DNA of 64,000 bases from Tubiluchus corallicola (taxonomy: Eukaryota > Priapulida > Priapulimorpha > Priapulimorphida > Tubiluchidae), in NCBI GenBank assembly GCA_030141605.1, contig JAQGDQ010002366.1, positions 867,160 through 931,159 of the forward strand, in the 5' to 3' direction. Both the position numbers and the translations under genes were made by a program. Positions 12,485 to 24,364 of this stretch are shown here, piece by piece (the stretch's first letter is position 1; every line of letters starts with the position of its first letter). The notes under the pieces were generated by a model, which worked only from the letters and a program-made list of their open reading frames with translations, was not told where the DNA came from and searched no databases.

Positions 12485-15400
12485 TTAGAGTTGAACATCA
12501 TCTGAAACAGTTTGTAAAGACAAGGTTCACATTTAAGCTGATTATAACAACACGCAAATGAAAAACTTTTGATTTTACATTTATTGGAAGGTTGTGAGTC
12601 CTTTCAAACTTTGTAAAACAAACATATAACTTACTGGTGACAATGAAGTACAGTAGTACCTCTGTTTTCGACCATAATTCGTTCCAAAAAAGTGTTTGAA
12701 AACCGATTTGGTTGAGAACCGAATCATTTATTCCCATAAGAAATAATGTAAAAGCAAATAATCCATTCTCAAGCACCAAATGAACTGTAAAGTATTACTA
12801 AAATGAAATATAATAATGCAAAAATGTTTATTCAAACAGAAGATATAATATAATTGATAAGAAAAACATAATAGAATTATTTTGAAAGAAAAACATAATT
12901 GTTCCTGCATGAAAAAGAGGAGAAAAGTAAGCGTAGAAAGCACTTAGTGATGTTAGGCGATTCAAATGTTAGCGTGACTACTCTCGGGTGCGGCAGGTTA
13001 CGCTCGGCTCTACTCGGCTTCGCGTGCATGCGTTCATCACGTGTTTGGCAGTTGGTCAAGTCCGAAATTCTGGTCGAGAGCGGAGACAATTTCAGCTCGA
13101 ATTTTCTGGTCGAAAACCGATTTGTACGAGTACGGAGACGTTCGACAATAGAGGTATAACTGTAGTTAGAAATCTAAAACTGCCCAAGCACAATGCGAAG
13201 GTGCTAATCCACAGACCAAACACAAGTTTGCAAAATAAAACCACAAGTTTCTACAAGCTAAGTCAGAGATTGTGTGGACACAGTAAGCAACTTTAAAATT
13301 TTCTTGTGGATTTGCAGAGCTGCAGACCTACACTGCTTGCAGAACCAGCAAAGTCATGGAAGCAATCTATTTATTTTGCAGATCCAGCTCGTGGAATCTA
13401 GAACCGATTTGACTGACAGCTTAATTCACTTTGTTTCTACGGCTCTGGCTTAAAACATGCACATCAAGCCTGACCAGTCACTTAGTAAATGATCTACCTC
13501 CATGCCAAGCAAATGCTTGCAGTCTCACAAACAGCCTAATCAAAATAAATTAGCATCGCAGCTTTAAAAGTTACTGATTTTTTGCACTCGATTCAAGTGG
13601 ATTTAACGTATAGATAAAACACCGCAACTTTATTAAAAATTAACTGGGACTTATTAATAAAAGAAAGTTTATCTATGTACCCTAATAAGCCTTTTCTTAA
13701 TGTACAAAGCAGTTCAATGCCTTTAACTTTATTCTTAAACACATAGCTATTTGTTACTGTATCAGTCACTTCTCTACAGGTCTGCTTTATCGTTATATAT
13801 TTGGCTTTTTGTAAATACATAATTAGTGCATAATTTACTGTGTCAATTTCTTTTCTAGTGGCCTGGTTATTTATTACCTATTTGGCTTCTGTTAAATACA
13901 TGGTTAGTTTTAATGTACAGAGTTTGCGGATTTCAAGAAACCAGTCTTTTCAGACACAAAAAAATAATAATGGGACGATATTAAAATTTTTAACGACGCC
14001 AATTTCCAAAACGATTCTTGATTTAGACATTTTTGCTCCTTGTAGACCATTCTCGATGCAAATGACAATTAGTATATTGAAATTAAACGTGCAATACGGT
14101 ACCAACCTTTCAAAATGAACTAACTGTTTTGACTGTTGAATTTAAGTTTAATGCAAATTTAGCTAGAGTGGTCCCAAGCAAACTTTGTTACTCATATGGT
14201 ATGTTATTTAGAGTGACCAGTACATTTTGAAAAAGGCGTAAAATTGTTGCATGTTTATTTTTATAACACTAATTGTCATTTACATTAATAATGCTTTACG
14301 ATAAGCGAAACGACTGGAAAATAAAGTTTCCATGCTACCATACCAGCATTTATTAGGGGCGTATTCAAAAATAATCACTGGCACTTACTTTTCTCAAAAT
14401 TTTTGTATATTAGTTTGAAGAAATTAATGATTTACATTATGAGCATAAGCATATCTACTGCTACTTGTGCACTTACTTGCAGATGTTCCAGACTTCCAGC
14501 CTGATTGTTTTCATTCAAACATGTCAAAGGGTTGGTATAAATGTACCATAGTGATGCCAGTTTACACAATGTTGTCTTTTTTACCATGAAATGCTACGAG
14601 TTACGAATTATTATATTAGAAATCATGAACGTGCCTGATAATACACTGAACAGATTGTAAAAACTTTAGTAAAATCAATTGCGGATTAAGATTTTTGAAG
14701 TTCTCGACATAGATGCAACACATAATATACATAGAGGCATTAAATAAGCTAAAAATAGTAAAAAACATAGTTGATAGCAATTCAGACAGAACTGGGGCCA
14801 TACTCCACATTTAATAGTGTTTATAGGTCACAATACATTAGCAGATACCATAATTTTGGAATACCAAAATGCGAAAAAAAACGTTAAAAATCTTGGCGCT
14901 ATTACACTTTCGCACCTCCTAGTTTTTTCTGGCCTATTGTTTGTTTTCACGCCTGCAGGCCAGAAAGCAGACCAACAGGCGTAATATATACCATATTCCC
15001 ATAATATTATTGGTTTTTAGGCCTTACAATTCCAGATTAAAGTCATACATTACTTACCGTCACCAACACGCAAGAAGCTCCACGTGAATAACTGTGTTTA
15101 GCGCAGTGACGTATGTGGCCCTTAACCTGTATTTTTAGTTTCTTTGCATAATTTATGATTATTATGGTTGCAGCCACGGAAGTTTGTATCGTATTAGAGT
15201 GTGCCCTTGTTACTTCAAAAATATTAATGTAAAATATTTATCGCGATATCTTCGGTGTTTCGATGGTATCAAAATAGTGGTAGTGATGACGATAACGATA
15301 AAAATAACACTGCAGTAATGGTGGTGATAATGAGTATATATCATTAATTTTATTTATTACTGTAGTATTATTAGATTATAAAAGTAAAGGTTTTTTCTTT

Positions 15401-16295
15401 ATTTCGTAAATGCGGTTAAGATAAAAGTGTGTCAAGTGCCTTTTAAGCTAGGCCCTCATAATGCATACACTAGTACGAAATTCGTCACGTGACTACACAC
15501 ACAAACATGATGGCGATACGAACTGTATAGTGTACAACTGTGAATACAACGTAATTATACACTAAATATATGAGTAAATTACCACGAGATTAGCGGAAAC
15601 ATTCACTGATGACGTGAGAATAATAACCTACGAGCCTAGAAACGAGTAATAACCTAGAAAAAACTAGGAGGTGCGAAAGTGTAATAGCGCCAAAATCTTA
15701 AACCTGGTAATGCAGATTGCTTGTTTTGAATCTATATTACTATTATTATCACAGTCTAAGGTTTTCATAACTTAGCCCTCTGCATGTTAGTTTGGTATAC
15801 AGAACAATACTTAAAAATAAAATGCACAAAAAGCTCACTGCAGTTTTTATAGAAATTTTATTATTCTAGCAATTTACACGCTACTTCGAATACATTAATA
15901 TTTCCCTAATTCAGTGATTTTCCGAACTTATAGACTAGGTGAGCCCAATGAGGTACTGCAAAACGCTTAAACTTTTCTTTACTTTCCTGCCTTTAACTAA
16001 AACAACGGTGTTTCTAACCTGCTTCGAGAAGCAGTCTACATGCAAATAATGTGATTGAAATCATTGAAACCAATTTCACTTCATCGTGAACATCAAGTCC
16101 GTCAACCACTGACAACAAGTCAGCTGATTGATTCAGTAGCTGTTCTTTTGTTTTACAGCCTACTGGGATGTGGTGACATCTACGGCAATTTTGTAAACTA
16201 TTTGAAAAAGTACAGTAAGCAAAGCCAAACATAAACAAGAAGATGATGGCTGTGTATGGGTTTCTATGCTTGGTTCTCCTTAGAATATTCTGCAT
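12485..16295 (-). CDS. Candidate small membrane protein, first exon 16295-16019 spliced to a short tail
   Basis: An ATG at 16295 opens 92 codons and then reads into a donor (GCAG/gttaga). The peptide has basic N-terminal residues and one strong hydrophobic segment (TAIIFLFMFGFAYCTF, about residues 15-30), so it looks like a signal anchor or signal peptide. Cysteines follow (CRRCH..PVGC), then an acidic middle and a second hydrophobic stretch (LVSMISITLFAC). I do not recognise the family. Splicing in phase to the good acceptor at 12501/12502 (gtttcag) would add only DDVQL and stop at 12485, 102 bases before the RING-gene ATG. Another possible acceptor is near 14768. The exon looks coding because it is long for this AT-rich DNA and has varied codons, but the downstream partner is uncertain. 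Confidence 0.4.
12651..13162 (+). mobile_element. Tc1/mariner-type miniature element with TA target duplication
   Basis: The left end CAGTAGTACCTCTGTTTTCG and the right end (read inward) CAGTTATACCTCTATTGTCG are inverted repeats. The element is flanked by TA at 12649-12650 and 13163-13164. Subterminal motifs of the GAAAACCGA type recur inside on both strands. Termini resembling CAGTGGTACCTCGGTTTTCGA are widespread in animal non-autonomous mariner-like elements. The middle (about 12960-13080) is more GC-rich. There is no transposase. It lies just upstream of the RING-gene start. Confidence 0.82.
13165..14892. other. Non-coding stretch upstream of the RING gene
   Basis: No exon with convincing splice sites or motifs was found. 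Short open frames on both strands are compatible with chance in AT-rich DNA. It would be intronic if the 16019-16295 exon splices to 12501. Confidence 0.5.
14893..15693. mobile_element. Non-autonomous DNA transposon with 38-bp perfect terminal inverted repeats
   Basis: TTGGCGCTATTACACTTTCG begins the left repeat (14893-14930); its exact complement ends the element (15656-15693). All 38 bases match. A 4-bp target duplication AATC occurs at 14889-14892 and 15694-15697. The 801-bp interior has no open frame of transposase size and contains a degenerate trinucleotide stretch near 15275-15340. Four-base duplications occur in several superfamilies, so I leave it unclassified. Perfect ends suggest it is young. 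Confidence 0.9.
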
Positions 16296-17306
16296 TTTAA
16301 AAGGTACGTCAGTTTTCTGAGTTTGTTTGTCTTTCGAATTTTCCTTGCATCGACAGTGCCTGCCAGTGATGCTACTGCTATTTTTATGAATGATCAGTAA
16401 GCTGAGTAACTGAGACTGGTGTTTTTTAAGACCCGTCTGTCATTCTTAAAACTATTAGGGCAATTCGTTTTTGTATTCTACATTGTAAATTATTATACTA
16501 GTGTTGCAGCTGACAGTTTTTTAAGTGTTTACTTGCATTTGTTGTTAAATATACAATCATGTACAGTAATATATTTCTATTAAATTCGTCAGTAGATACC
16601 GTCCTTTGGTCTAGAGTAGATCTACAGTACTAAAATTTAATTTGTAATCAATACAGTTTTCAGCCTTACCACAATTATGTGAATTATTGCCAAGCGTTTG
16701 GTTTTTGCGCAAAACTACTTTCCTGTACATTCCCCTTCCAGGTAATTTTCGTTTACTGATACTGCTTGTATATTCATTGTGCTGTTTAATTGTCAAGTTA
16801 AATAAATAAATTACTTATCTTTTCTGTAATTGTGTTATTACGCCAATAAAAACAAAATTTTGATGAAATATATGTCGTTACCTGAGTACCTGTCTGTCTC
16901 CTGGCGCGGCTATTTTTGTTTTACATTGGTATCCAGGTAACGGTGCTGCACGCTCCAGTGACCTTTAAATCAACTCCCACGCAGGGACAGGTAGTGCTAG
17001 CAGACTGGTGTGATACATGCAGCGGCAGGCACTATGATCTACTGTTAAATAACTTCAGAAGTTCTCTTTTTAATCAATGCATGGTTAGCTCAATTTTTCG
17101 TTACATAGTTTAAAGCTGAAATGTGCATAAAGTATTAGCAAAAGTTAATATAATTATGAAGCAAAATGTAGTCATAAACTTATAAATAACCTAACTAACT
17201 AACTATTATAATCTTAATGTCAAGACTATTACTAATGATGGTACAAACCCACAATTAATTAAATGTTGATTACCAAAATGGAAAGGGGGAAATGTGAAAA
17301 AGTTGG
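16296..17306. other. Possible promoter side of the minus-strand membrane-protein exon; otherwise nothing recognised
   Basis: The first few hundred bases would hold the 5' UTR and promoter of the exon that starts at 16295 on the minus strand. No TATA or initiator element could be assigned with confidence. Confidence 0.3.
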
Positions 17307-17379
17307 GATACAGCCTGGATTTGAACCGGGTGCCTTCTGCTTAAAAAACATCTACCTTAGACCACTAGATTACTGCATC
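17307..17379 (-). tRNA. tRNA-Lys(TTT)-like cloverleaf, possibly pseudogene or SINE head
   Basis: Exactly 73 bases fold as a tRNA on the minus strand. The acceptor stem GATGCAG/CTGTATC pairs 7 of 7 with one G.T, and TA occupies positions 8-9. The D stem ATCT/AGGT pairs 4 of 4 and its loop contains GTGGT. The anticodon loop TTTTTAA gives anticodon TTT, followed by a 5-base variable loop. The T stem CCCGG/CCAGG pairs 4 of 5 around TTCAAAT. The anticodon stem pairs only 3 of 5, a sign of decay. A T5 run at 17301-17297 would serve as an RNA polymerase III stop a few bases after the 3' end. It could be a worn tRNA gene or the head of a tRNA-derived SINE. Confidence 0.5.
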
Positions 17380-18580
17380 CCAGTGTGCAAGACAGTCCAA
17401 AGTTTATCCCATTGGTGGCCAACCGAATTCAGCTTTTCCAACGTTAGGTCGCTCACACTAGAGTGCTTTCAACAAATTACAACTCTATATTATAATAAAC
17501 ATTTACATAATAAACACTTCTAAGATTAGCATAAGAAGCATTTTAAATTGAAACTAACAATTTACGGGATAAGTCGTCTTTAATGTAAATAAAATATAGG
17601 CTTGATTATAGAAAACAAGCACACATTTCTCTGGATTTCAGCAATTAAAATCACATGTTACAATACCGATTAGTTCACATATGGTCCCTTTATTTCCACA
17701 TTTTTGGACAGGATGTCGTATTTTGCACCCCGATTTTAACTGGTTACACAGATCTGCCTATCTAGCGTCATATTCGGGGTTGCCAAGGTTTATCACAACA
17801 GAAACATCTGCATCAGGGTGTCTGGTGTCCTCTCCCAAGTGTCCCACTTGGCGATTTTTGTTGGTCATCAAAAGTGCATAATAACACGTGAAGGAAAGTG
17901 AGCCCACTTTGCAATGTTTATGGTGTCACTCATGTGTTCGTCAAATGATCGTTGGGTGAGTGGGGTCATTTGGAAGTAATGGAGACTAGTGTTTGATGTC
18001 ACTAGTGTAGTGGTCGCTTTAATTATAGCAAAGCGAGAAGTTTTATTTACTCAAACCCCCGCTAGTACACTGGCGTCGGGTATTGCCGATAGCAAAAATT
18101 TCAGATGCTAATATAAAATATAAGGCAGTTTTGACAGTTCCGAGTGTCTTATAGTACTTTTAGCTGTTTTGATCTCAGGCTGTATTACATGTCAATGTAA
18201 TTCAACAATAACTCCGGCATTTGAAGCTTATTTTTTGTCCATGTAAATTTTGAATGTAAAGATACGATAACCATAAGTTTTTCTCAACTCACAGCAGATG
18301 TTTGGTTTAATTTATTGCACTTTTGTTTGCATGCTTTCGGCCTGAACTTACATTACTGTAAAACTATGGTTAACTTGGCCACCTTTCTATAATTATTGAT
18401 TCTTTTGTCATACCAATTAATTTGAGTCTTTTTGGCATTACTGACTAATGTTTGAAAAACGGGTGTGCATGGGTGTTAATTAAAATTTCTTAATTATGCA
18501 CTTTTAGACAAAATCTTAATTTTTATGCTAAAATACGGAAGCTGTTGTACTCCGTTGACTGCATTCTCCTTGAAGAGACA
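17380..18580. other. Nothing recognised
   Basis: An open frame at 17681-17881 has no family features or splice context. The rest is AT-rich and non-coding. Confidence 0.4.
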
Positions 18581-18974
18581 AACAGTGATCTGACAGCATA
18601 ACTTCTATAACTTTAAAATTGACAACGAACAATGCTGTGACACTATAACCCCTATAACTCTAACTTTGATGATGAACAGTGCTGCAAGGCGTAACCCCTA
18701 TAACTTCAACTTTGATGATGAACAATGCTGCAAGGCATAACCCCTATAACTTTAACTTTGACGATGAACAATGCTGCAAGGCATAACCCCTATAACTTTA
18801 ACTTTGATGATGAACAATGCTGAAACGGAGTAACCCCTGTAACTTTAAGGTTGATGACAAACAATGTTCTAATAGCATACCCCTGTAACTTTATGTTTGG
18901 CAAATTGACGATCAACAATGCTATAACAGCCTAACCCCTGTAACTTTAAAGCTGATGACAAACATTGCCCCGAC
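18581..18974 (+). repeat. 46-bp tandem repeat (about 8 units)
   Basis: Units carry the pattern TAACCCCTATAACTTTAA followed by CTTTGATGATGAACAATGCTG. The four central units are nearly identical and the outer ones diverge, with one unit enlarged by about 8 bases. The array is interrupted by the hAT-type element at 18975, and a further degenerate unit (ACGTAACTCC...) resumes just past that element. Confidence 0.88.
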
Positions 18975-19380
18975 TAAGGATGTTAACGATAACTATACGT
19001 ATCGATAATTATTGAATATCGTATCGATACGAAAAATTTGTTTTGTCGTTATCGTATCGATATTATTCTAGGTATATCGTTATCGTATCAATTTTGGCTT
19101 GTTCATTGCTTATCGCTTAATTTTATAAAATTGCTTCACTTTTTTTCAATTTACTTACAGAAATTAAGCAAAACAGTGGATGAAAAGAATTATTTAAATT
19201 TGTCAGACGTATGCTTGTCAGACGCATGCAGTTGCACTTTCGCTTTGCGTTAGTGGTTATCTTTATTCTGATTCTGAATCATACAGACTCGCAGATGCCG
19301 AATACAGTGTACCGTATTTTTGGTGTCTTCGGACATGTGTAATTGTGCAGCTCGCATAGATAAATCTTTATATTGTAGTA

Positions 19381-19411
<31 letters not shown>

Positions 19412-19675
19412 AGCTTGCTTATTTAGATGCTACATTATAACAACGAAGCAGAAAATTTCGTGCGTAGTCACGAATGGTTACATAAATAGTTTAATTATTA
19501 GAGATACTTTTTCTGTTGTTGCATAAATTTTCTAACTTCAGTGTCGGTTTTATCGCTCGAAATAATTTATCGTATCGTATCGTCTAAAAAGTGGATTATC
19601 GTTATCGTATCGTTGGAAAAAGTATCGTATCGTATCCTTATTGTATCGCCAAATTTGTATCGTTTAACATCCATA
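18975..19675 (-). mobile_element. hAT-type miniature element (GATA-rich family), copy B
   Basis: Terminal sequences TAAGGATGTTAACGATAAC and, from the right inward, TATGGATGTTAAACGATAC are inverted repeats. The 8-bp target duplication GCCCCGAC (18967-18974) / GCCCTGAC (19676-19683) has one mismatch. The right end read inward matches the left end of copy A (CGATACAAATTTGG.GAT), so the two copies are inverted relative to each other. It is 701 bp, with many CGTATCG motifs, a TA microsatellite inside and no transposase. Confidence 0.88.
19379..19409. repeat. (TA)n microsatellite
   Basis: About 14 uninterrupted TA units within hAT-type copy B. Confidence 0.9.
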
Positions 19676-19683
19676 GCCCTGAC

Positions 19684-21582
19684 AACGTAACTCCTTTTAA
19701 TGTAAGATTAACCTAACTAAGAATATTTGTTCTGTAATTTGTAAATTACAAAGCTGTTTAACCGGATCCTCAAAAAGGAAACCATTCGGTCTGAGCAGCT
19801 TTTATTTTATTGTTTTACACAACACAAAGGCAGAATTCCAAACCTGAAAGGTTTTCCGGGAATAGACCACAATGAAGTTACACAAGTTGTTGAAAATTAT
19901 TCTGAGAAGGTTTGGTACAGCAATAACTTGAAAAAGTTCACCCATTTTACACCAATATTTTCTTGGTTGGCTCTTACACAGAAAAAAAATCTTTTTAGAT
20001 CTTTACAATGTTTATGCTGATCATTATGACAACTATGAGAAATGAATTACAACTGTAACTTCTTAATCACTTATCTCGTTTCTTGTGCCCAACAGTCTGT
20101 ACATGTCGTCTGGAACTTCATTAACTGCTTTGAACCGTATATCGTATTAGTTTATAAAAAGTTTATAAAAAGCATCCTACGCCACATGACACTACGCACA
20201 TTAGAAAGCAACAGCAAGAATAAAAATATTTTGCACAATGATGTTGAAACTGAGTGAAATGACAAAAGCTAATAAATCCATCCACTGATGATCAAAACTG
20301 CACAAACTTTCTACAAGGTCTTTGTTTTTTACACCTTCCGAAATGATGGTGATGGGTTATCTGTTAACAGATGCGACCTTCTTTATCAGGATGTTATTTA
20401 GAGCGTCATTTTACCGTTGCTGTAGAACCAAATATTTGCGAAAATTTAGAATACGCATTGTTTGGTTACAACGAGTAAATGGCGGAGTTCTGTATTACAC
20501 GAACAATGAGAACAAAACTGGCTTAACGGCGAAGAAGATCCGTTTATAGATTTACATCGCAAGCGAGCAACCCACAAAGATCAGTAGACAGGAAATTGTA
20601 AAAGTTTTGTTAGCGTTGTTTTACATTTGTGCTTTTTTGTACTTTAAAGCTGTTATATAACTTGTATTTTCTTATTTGAGCTTGTGCTTTTCAACAATGA
20701 ATTCCTAGTCTGGAATGGTTTGTCCCGGTCGTCTGTCAAGCTGGATTATGCGTAAATCCCGCGATGAGTCATCCCTTTCATCTTCAAGTCTTTCCCATTG
20801 CACAGGAAAGATTTACCTAAGTTTTATGGCCGTAATATATGCTTGATCATCGTGGTAGCTTCCACGCTAAATTTTGTCAGTTGGAAGAAAAAACGCTGCA
20901 AATAGGAGTATGTCAAGGATGGCGACCATTTTCCTAAGCGTTAACTTTGTCTGTCTGTGACTCTGAGATTGAGTGCATCCGGAGCCGGAAGTAACATGAC
21001 GTTGCTTCGCTCCTGAGACTGCACCTTTCTCCTGGATTCGGCCATAATCTGTTCGATGCGCAGTGGTCCATTCATCTTCATTATTTCACTTTACGCGCTT
21101 TGGCTTTGCATAAACCGTTTTTATGGTAGAAGTTGAACGTTTTCACCATGCTGCTTAGTATAAAATGATTCGTACTTAGATCGATATATAGTATACGATA
21201 CTATACCATTATGCTATGCGAAATATGATTGTTTTAAGAATTAAACATAATATAATTAGAATCTTTGTACCATGAGTGCGTACACATTCAGAAAACTTGG
21301 AGTAATTATTAAGCGCTTTACTTTTTTTTCAGAAAAGGACTAACCTGCTTTAAAAGCTGTTCGTCATCTCTAAAACACATTTATGGTTAAACTGTAACAT
21401 GGTGATCTCTACTTTTTTACTACAGTCGGTGCAGGTAGTTGAAGTTTAACAGAGCACCACAAACCACTAAAACAGAGTAAAGTGCTAAGAGAAAATGCAG
21501 AAATTTCGTTATGAAATAGAAATATGATAGCTATATGAAATCCTAATCGTGAGATTGAGATCACTGTTAAGAATATATGCAG
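19684..21582. other. Nothing recognised
   Basis: This intergenic DNA holds only short open frames without motifs. The 20700-21110 part is less AT-rich than its neighbours but showed no exon or RNA gene that I could identify. Confidence 0.4.
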
Positions 21583-21619
21583 CAATAATAATAACAATAA
21601 TAATAATAATAATAATAAT

Positions 21620-21651
<32 letters not shown>

Positions 21652-21830
21652 CGTTATTTAATGTCGGCATTAAATTCAACAGAGAACACAAGCTTTGAGG
21701 CCTTTGTCGCTGAATGTAAATAACGAACTACAACGACATAATAGAGATACCCAAAATAGCACGCGCCAGGCAGGGCAACAGCAGGTACCATTTTTAAAGT
21801 CTTTGGTATAACCTGCCGTAGTATCGAATA
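21583..21830 (-). mobile_element. Retroposon 3' tail ending in (ATT/CAT)n, family 2 copy a
   Basis: Read on the minus strand it runs through a block matching GGTACC...TGTTGCCCTG..., TGTTCTCTGTTGAATTTAAT and then a CAT/ATT repeat (21587-21653). Copies at 49170 and 54050 share this order and the TTGAATTTAAA...AAATAAAGG tail. A 3' simple-repeat tail suggests a SINE or LINE 3' end. Confidence 0.65.
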
Positions 21831-24364
21831 GGCCGAGAAAAATAAGATACTGTTGAGGGCGTCTCTAACTATCCAAAATTCTGTGCTGATAAGCACTTAC
21901 ATATACGTTAGCGGCTTGGTTAAATATTTATTTCAAGAGTTGAGGTACTCTGGCGAGACAAGTTTAAACCGCTTCTACTTACAGAATTTTATCCGACTTG
22001 ATAAGTTACTTTAGAAACACAGTTACCGAAAAAAGTTACGAGCCAGCAGGTTTTGAACCAAGAGCCTTGGATTTTACTATTTCTGTAGTTAAACTCATGT
22101 CTCGCTTTTGCACTTGCTATTTTCCACGAATGTACTGCATAAATGATAAAACTCAAGAGACGAAAAGCTGGTTTTTGGAGCCAAAGAGGTGAATAGCCAA
22201 GGAGGTCATCTCAGATTTATTTAATCAGCCTATTTTTTTATTTAGTTGGGACATGAAATTGTCCACGCAACCGACGTCCAAGAGTTAAATGAAGCCAGTC
22301 AGGTCACGTGTTACTCTTGAAAGGGTCTCTGATGATCTGCAAGGCGGGTGGTTCTAATGAATACTGGCAGCAGTGTGTACTGAGTTTGCCATTAGCCTCC
22401 TGCCTTACATTGCCTCACAATAGAAGCATTAACATGCAGAAATTGCTACGCATGAAGGGGCAAGCACAGGGTTTTTATGAAGGGCATACCCAAGTAGTGT
22501 TTAAAACAGGAGGGATAACGTATTAAGAGAGTGCTGGCAAGTGTACGAATGGCGGAGCGTAAATTAACGTGGCTGAGGACGGAACCAAAATCGAACAGGG
22601 CTGAACAAATGCGCAGATTTACTGGAAAATGTTACCTTTATCTGGAAGGCGTAGATGTTTGCGGTTTTTTGTGATTGTGATTCTTTGTAGGTTTTTTGGA
22701 TTAGATAAATGTATGGTGTACTGAATTTAATGTGTGTTGGCAAATACGAGCATGAACGTGAGCTTTCGAAACTCACCCAGAGACTGCCCAAATGCATGGT
22801 GCAGACAGAGAAATACATACAAAATGTCTTACGATTAAAGCAGTATTCAGTTATAAAAACACTTAATGGTAGCAATGCAAACAAATGAAATCAGGAGTAC
22901 TTAAAATGTCAATTAGCAAGTTAGGTAACAAGTTAGTAACAAATAAAATACGTACTTTTTAAAATAGTGGAACTGAAATCCTTTTGCCCAAGGAGAAATT
23001 TCAGCCCATTGTTGGATAGCAGTATATCAAGGATTTCGGTAGCTGTAACTAGCGTGTATGGCAGGAGGATAAAAGTTACCAATAGTTCTACCAGTAAAAC
23101 AGTTATGGATTTGTTGAACGGAGTTAAATAATTGACAAATGTAGGGGGAAGAAGCCATTATAATATTTGTACAAAAACAATGGACATTCACGGTGATACA
23201 GTTAGTTAATTGTCAACATTGTTTGTTTGTTGTAACGCTTTGTTTGCATATTATGAGGCTGAGTAATGATTGTAGATAGCTTATTTATCGAAAATATTTG
23301 TGTGATGTGTAAATTGCTGCTGTTGTCGCCGTTGCCGATGCCACGGCTGCTACTACTGCTATCACCACTACCACCATCATTATCACCATTATCACTACTA
23401 CTACCGCTATCATTACTACTTCTATTACTATTTGGACGAAAGCAATTAAAGTTGCGAGAAAGTAAAAGGTGCGAGTCGAGTCTGCAAAAGCCATAAAGCA
23501 GATTGTCGTCAATAGTACAATCGCGTTGAAATTTTACTGAACCACAAAAAATTTTAGTAACAAGTCTTAGAAGTATTAGTAAAAAATCATTTCTTTATTA
23601 CTTGATCTTTATTTTATTTTGGGGAAGCATGGTTATTATTGATTTGTAGCGATCTTTGAGCACTGGGCTTCAGCAGACACTGTGACTGATTGAGCAACTG
23701 TGCATGTTACGTCACTTGAATGCCATTATGAATATGGCTTCACGCGATGACACGTCTCAATTTGAGATGCTGCGTAGATTGATGACAAATGGGTTGGCTG
23801 CCTCTTTCCCACTAACCAATAAATCCCCGGTGACTTCCCTCAAACTAATTGTTTTGCTTTGCTGCTGTGTTATTCACGTGGAACACTCTAGCAAGGAGTG
23901 AGCAGAATTCTTGTTGACAGGCTGGGAAGAAATGTTTTATTGGCGTAACAAGCAAGCTCTAAAACTCGCCAAGCCAAGCCGTAAAATGTAACAAGACTGT
24001 TCTTGGTTCACAATTAGACCTAATTGCATTACACACGAACCATGGCTGATTGCAAATGGGTATTTTTAGCCTTGTGTTCACTGCTGCATAAGTCTGATAG
24101 CGTCTGGAGTGCCTAATAACAACAGTCGTCACTATCGTCATCAACTAGCCTTAACGAATTTCAGCCAATGACTTTAACCTGCCTCCTAAATGGAATTCTC
24201 TAATCATAGTTGCTGAATCAAATCCGTTTAATTTACAAATCGATTAAGTGTGTAGTCAGAGCATAGGTTAGTTGAAGCGCCTTGGTACGGTAGACTGTAA
24301 TATTTCATAAAAATGTTGCGTTATGTTCCATGCAGCAAACTTGGCTTTATATAGCCGATATCAT
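21831..24364. other. Intergenic, low-complexity patches only
   Basis: A possible tRNA-derived B-box fragment lies at 22021-22060. A degenerate trinucleotide tract (CTA/CCA/TCA type) lies at 23310-23430. No exon was recognised. Confidence 0.4.

Noticed and set aside
12899-13296. Overlapping plus-strand open frames of 86 and 102 codons
   Set aside because: They mostly cover the mariner-type miniature element and its terminal repeats.
18581-18974. CRISPR-like array
   Set aside because: The units are contiguous 46-bp tandem copies without unique spacers, in eukaryotic DNA.
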